64,000 nt of DNA, taken from assembly GCF_047511655.1 (NCBI RefSeq), contig NC_133392.1, positions 20,536,001-20,600,000 on the forward strand. The letters run 5' to 3'. The position numbers were made by a program, and so were the translations under genes. The DNA comes from Castor canadensis (lineage: Eukaryota; Chordata; Mammalia; Rodentia; Castoridae). Shown piece by piece: positions 61,173-64,000 of this stretch. Positions within the stretch are counted from its first letter, which is position 1, and each line of letters opens with the position of its first letter. The notes beneath the pieces were generated by a model. It saw only the letters and a list, made by a program, of their open reading frames with translations, did not search any database and was not told where the DNA came from.

Positions 61173-61943
61173 AACCTCAATTTCTTCCTTTCTGAGAAGG
61201 AGTAGGAGTGATTTATAACGCTGCCTTGTACAAATGTTGCACAAAATGGGCATTCAGTCAATGTGAGTTTTCATTCCCCCATCTCCCTGTCTTCCCATTT
61301 CTTGGGCCTGGAGTGACCAGCTTGACTGACACCACCTGTTGGCTTAAACGTCTATGTTCTATAGAACCCTACAATCATTCACACCTGGTAGAAGGCTCTC
61401 ATTTTTGCTGGACTCTCCAGATTTGCCACCAGCCTGGACAACCACTTCTCAGTCCCTACTATGTCACTGTGTTTTTGTGCTGCTGTCTGCTCCAGGGAGC
61501 ACATTTAGGTGCAGAACCCTGATTCTGCCAGCCCACTTCTTACCCTTGCCTTCCCAGGGAGTCACCAGAGACACTGTCTCTCCATCCATTGCACAGGATT
61601 CTGTGGTAGCCTGGGGAAGGAGCATGGATGAACTAGTGCAGCCCATCACAGTCCTAAGCACCTGCTTTGCAGAGCATCTGGTAAGGAAGAGGGATCACTG
61701 TAAAAAAGAAAATGAAATAAAAGCCATTAAGAATGCTTGAGTCTATGGTATTACTGTAAAGGCTGACAGAAAGGCCTCCACAAAGTGCATATATTGAGGG
61801 TAGAATAGTAGCCAACATTTATTTTGCTGAACACCTCTTAAGTGCTTGGTCCTCTTCTAAATGCTGCACACATTCTTTCACTCAAAACCCTATAAGGTGC
61901 ATGCTATTTATAGTCTAATTTTACATGTAAAGAAACTAAAGCT

Positions 61944-62260
61944 GAGAATATAGTAATCTTAAACTAGCAGAGGGCACTATAGGAAGGGGACTAGGAAGTA
62001 GTGAAGAGGTCTGGCAGAGATGAACCAATGTGGGTTGCAATACACAAGTGCATGGAAGCAACGCTAGGAATCTCTCTGTATGGCTATCTTGACCTCAAAC
62101 TAGCAAAAACACTGTCTTTCTTATTATCTCTACAACAAAATCGGAGATCAAGAGGGCAGAACAGGTTCTGTCCAGGAGCAGGGGGTAGAGGGGAAGTCAG
62201 GGGAGGTGGCCCAAACAATGTATATACATGTAGATATAAAAATGGTAAAATAATTAAAAA
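61944..62260 (+). mobile_element. 5'-truncated LINE-1 3' end inserted into a MIR
   Basis: Plus-strand L1 3' UTR (ggaatctctctgtatggc, tctctacaacaaaatcgg, gagggcagaacaggttct) ending in an A-rich tail. An exact 15-bp duplication AAAGAAACTAAAGCT sits at 61929-61943 and 62261-62275. The sequence on either side joins into one MIR, so the L1 arrived later. Its 3' UTR lacks the long G tract and is closer to the element at 51470. Confidence 0.9.
61964..61977 (+). promoter_or_regulatory. candidate CTCF-type motif inside an L1 insertion
   Basis: CTAGCAGAGGGCAC matches the core consensus CCASYAGRKGGCRS at 13 of 14. The same place in the L1 at 51470 reads differently (agcaacagaggtcaat), so it arose by variation in the L1 3' UTR. 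Confidence 0.3.
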
Positions 62261-62330
62261 AAAGAAACTAAAGCTTAGTGAAATGAAATGACTTGTTCAA
62301 GATTACACAGCTAGGAAAAGATGGAACCAG

Positions 62331-64000
62331 GAAGTTTCACCTGGCGTTCTTTCTGGACACCATGCTGGTATCTGAGAAGCAATGTAATCCCCTCCCCCAT
62401 ACCACATGTAGTGGTCTCATGGTCTCATGTAGGCAGCTGCCATTTACAGATTTGGTGGGAGGGCCTGGGAAATGGGGGTGGCACTCTCAGCACTCTCAGT
62501 GATCCTGTGGTAAAGGAAATTGTTTTTGCTGTAATTGTGGGTCCAGGATTAGCACCTATAGATGGAGGCATGGATATCTAGCTGTCCTTTGACAGGGAGA
62601 TGAAAAAACATGAGGTGTCAGTGGGTGAAAAAACCCATATTCATAAACTGAATTACTCCTTACATCCTTGGTGTAAGTGCAAATTTAGAGGATATATATA
62701 TGAGACAGACCTGATGCTAATTGGTGGAAATTCTCTTCAGTAACTTGAGAAGAAGCATGGCTCATTAATTCAAACATAATGTTCAGTGTGACTTTAAAAT
62801 TAAATAGCTAAGATGAAATATCTCATGAGGCAGACATGAAATGTAGTTACTTATATTCTTGGATTTTATTTAAAACCAAATCCACTCTAGGTGATTTTGA
62901 GATGCTTCTATTTGGCCTCTTTTCAGTGAACTTCATGCTAAGTTTCCATCCTTTGACTTATGAGGTCATCTCATTCTGTGAGTTAGTGTTATCCAACTCT
63001 TGTTGAGTAGCTGTTTTATTGGTACCATGAGGAGACATAGCAGAAAATGTGGTCTCTATTATTGAAAAACTTGCAACATATTGGAAGTAAAGTTTATTGG
63101 GCAGACATAGGGATTCATGATATGTGTGATAGAAGCTATACCATTGTATTCTTATCGGCAAGAATCAGAGACTAAATCTGCCCATATTTATGAATAAAAA
63201 GTAGAAAGAGGAGGGATTTATGGGAAATTGTTTGTGGAATTGGTAATGAAGTACCAGGAAAAGTTGGTGTTAAAAGGCTGCCATCACTGTGCTGAATCTG
63301 CTCTTCAAACAATCCTTCTAATATAGCATCTCTAAGCCATGGCTCAAAGTCCCAGGAATATCTGAATGGTTAAGCCTGGGTCACTGGCCTCTTCCAGGGG
63401 GTTGTGGAGAAGCAATGCAGTCTCCCTGACTCCCACTAGTAGAGGAGGCAGTGTGAGGTACCAAGACCTTATAAACTGTAGAATTCTTCCAAACAGGAGA
63501 TAGAGGTACTAACAGCAATAGAGTGGTGGGTGTTGAATGTGGAACACCAAAAATGAAACAAAACTGCCCCTCATAGAAACCATGGCAAAACAACCAACAC
63601 TAGAAACATGCTGGCAGATATACCTTGCATTATGCAGTATATGAGGTTTTTAAAAAAGTTGTGTTTATAAGGAATCCTAAGTATTGATACAAAACATAGC
63701 CTCAGAATGTTTTTGTTTTAGGTGGAGTTACCCTATCATGGGTTGTTCCAAAGGAGATTGAGCTACACATATAACTAAGAGGTGCCTCAACTTGAATGGA
63801 TCTTGACGATTTCATCACATACTCCACAACCTCACCTGGTAATTTTTCCTTAAGAATCAGGATTCTCTTTTAAGATTAAAAAACATATTTACTCTTCTTT
63901 TTCTATGGCTCTTTAGGGCAGGGAGTAAGCCTGGGTAATTTTTCTTTTACGATTTCTCCTTTGACCGCTTATGTTGGAGAAATGCTATTGCTGATAGACT
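62331..64000. other. intergenic sequence to the end of the window
   Basis: No gene and no repeat that I can name with confidence; AT-rich, with no reading frame over 90 codons. Confidence 0.6.

Larger units (their letters stand above)
61805..62330 (-). repeat. MIR split by an L1 insertion
   Basis: Left half 61805-61943 (catttattttgctgaacacc, ccctataaggtgcatgc) and right half 62261-62330 (aatgacttgttcaagattac, acacagctagg) rejoin once the L1 and one target duplication are removed. Confidence 0.7.

Noticed and set aside
1..64000. tRNA, rRNA, CRISPR array, bacterial-style operon or viral genome
   Set aside because: None seen. The tRNA-like pieces are ID-type SINEs, and the repeats are eukaryotic transposable elements and microsatellites.

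Overview
The window is mammalian nuclear DNA dominated by one split gene on the + strand, XPNPEP1 (cytosolic X-prolyl aminopeptidase 1, aminopeptidase P). All 19 protein-coding exons lie between 4204 and 43850. Each intron is bounded by GT and AG, and the joined exons give 1,872 nt: 623 codons plus TGA, the same length as I recall for the human enzyme. The five metal ligands and three histidines of the active site are all present at the expected positions. The promoter and 5' non-coding exon(s) are not in the window; the first 4.2 kb look like intron 1 of the transcript. The 3' UTR ends near 44260, after two AATAAA signals.

The repeats point to a rodent. There are B1/Alu-like 7SL-derived SINEs, and composite SINEs joining a B1-like part to a tRNA/ID-like part (the latter recognisable on the reverse strand by phrases such as 'gaactcagggccttcac' and 'gagccactccaccagccc'). 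One young L1 family has a very G-rich 3' UTR. This mix resembles beaver or another castorimorph more than mouse or squirrel. That is an inference from repeat style, not a proof.

Layout. 1-4195: presumed intron 1 with an old L1 piece, SINEs and a long (TA)n. 4196-43850: exons with introns rich in SINEs, MIR, a MaLR solo LTR with clean 5-bp duplications (13761-14096), an antisense cytochrome c (CYCS) retropseudogene in coding intron 3 (19096-20311), and two short young L1 3' ends with exact or near-exact target duplications (33963-34507 and 40555-40748). 43851-44260: 3' UTR. 44261-64000: intergenic, without a convincing intact gene. It holds a 5'-truncated L1 (47254-48081), old L1 debris, a near-full-length but dead L1 on the minus strand (about 51470-57568), a MaLR LTR (57752-58126), and a striking inverted duplication at 59755-61172. 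A COX7C retropseudogene is inserted at the inner edge of one arm of that duplication. A MIR split by a further L1 follows (61944-62260).

I found no prokaryote-like operon, CRISPR array or new multi-gene system. The least ordinary structures are the inverted duplication with its inserted COX7C retrocopy, the short L1 insertion carrying a possible 27-nt 3' transduction, and about 2.8 kb of unexplained sequence in the last intron (40764-43580).
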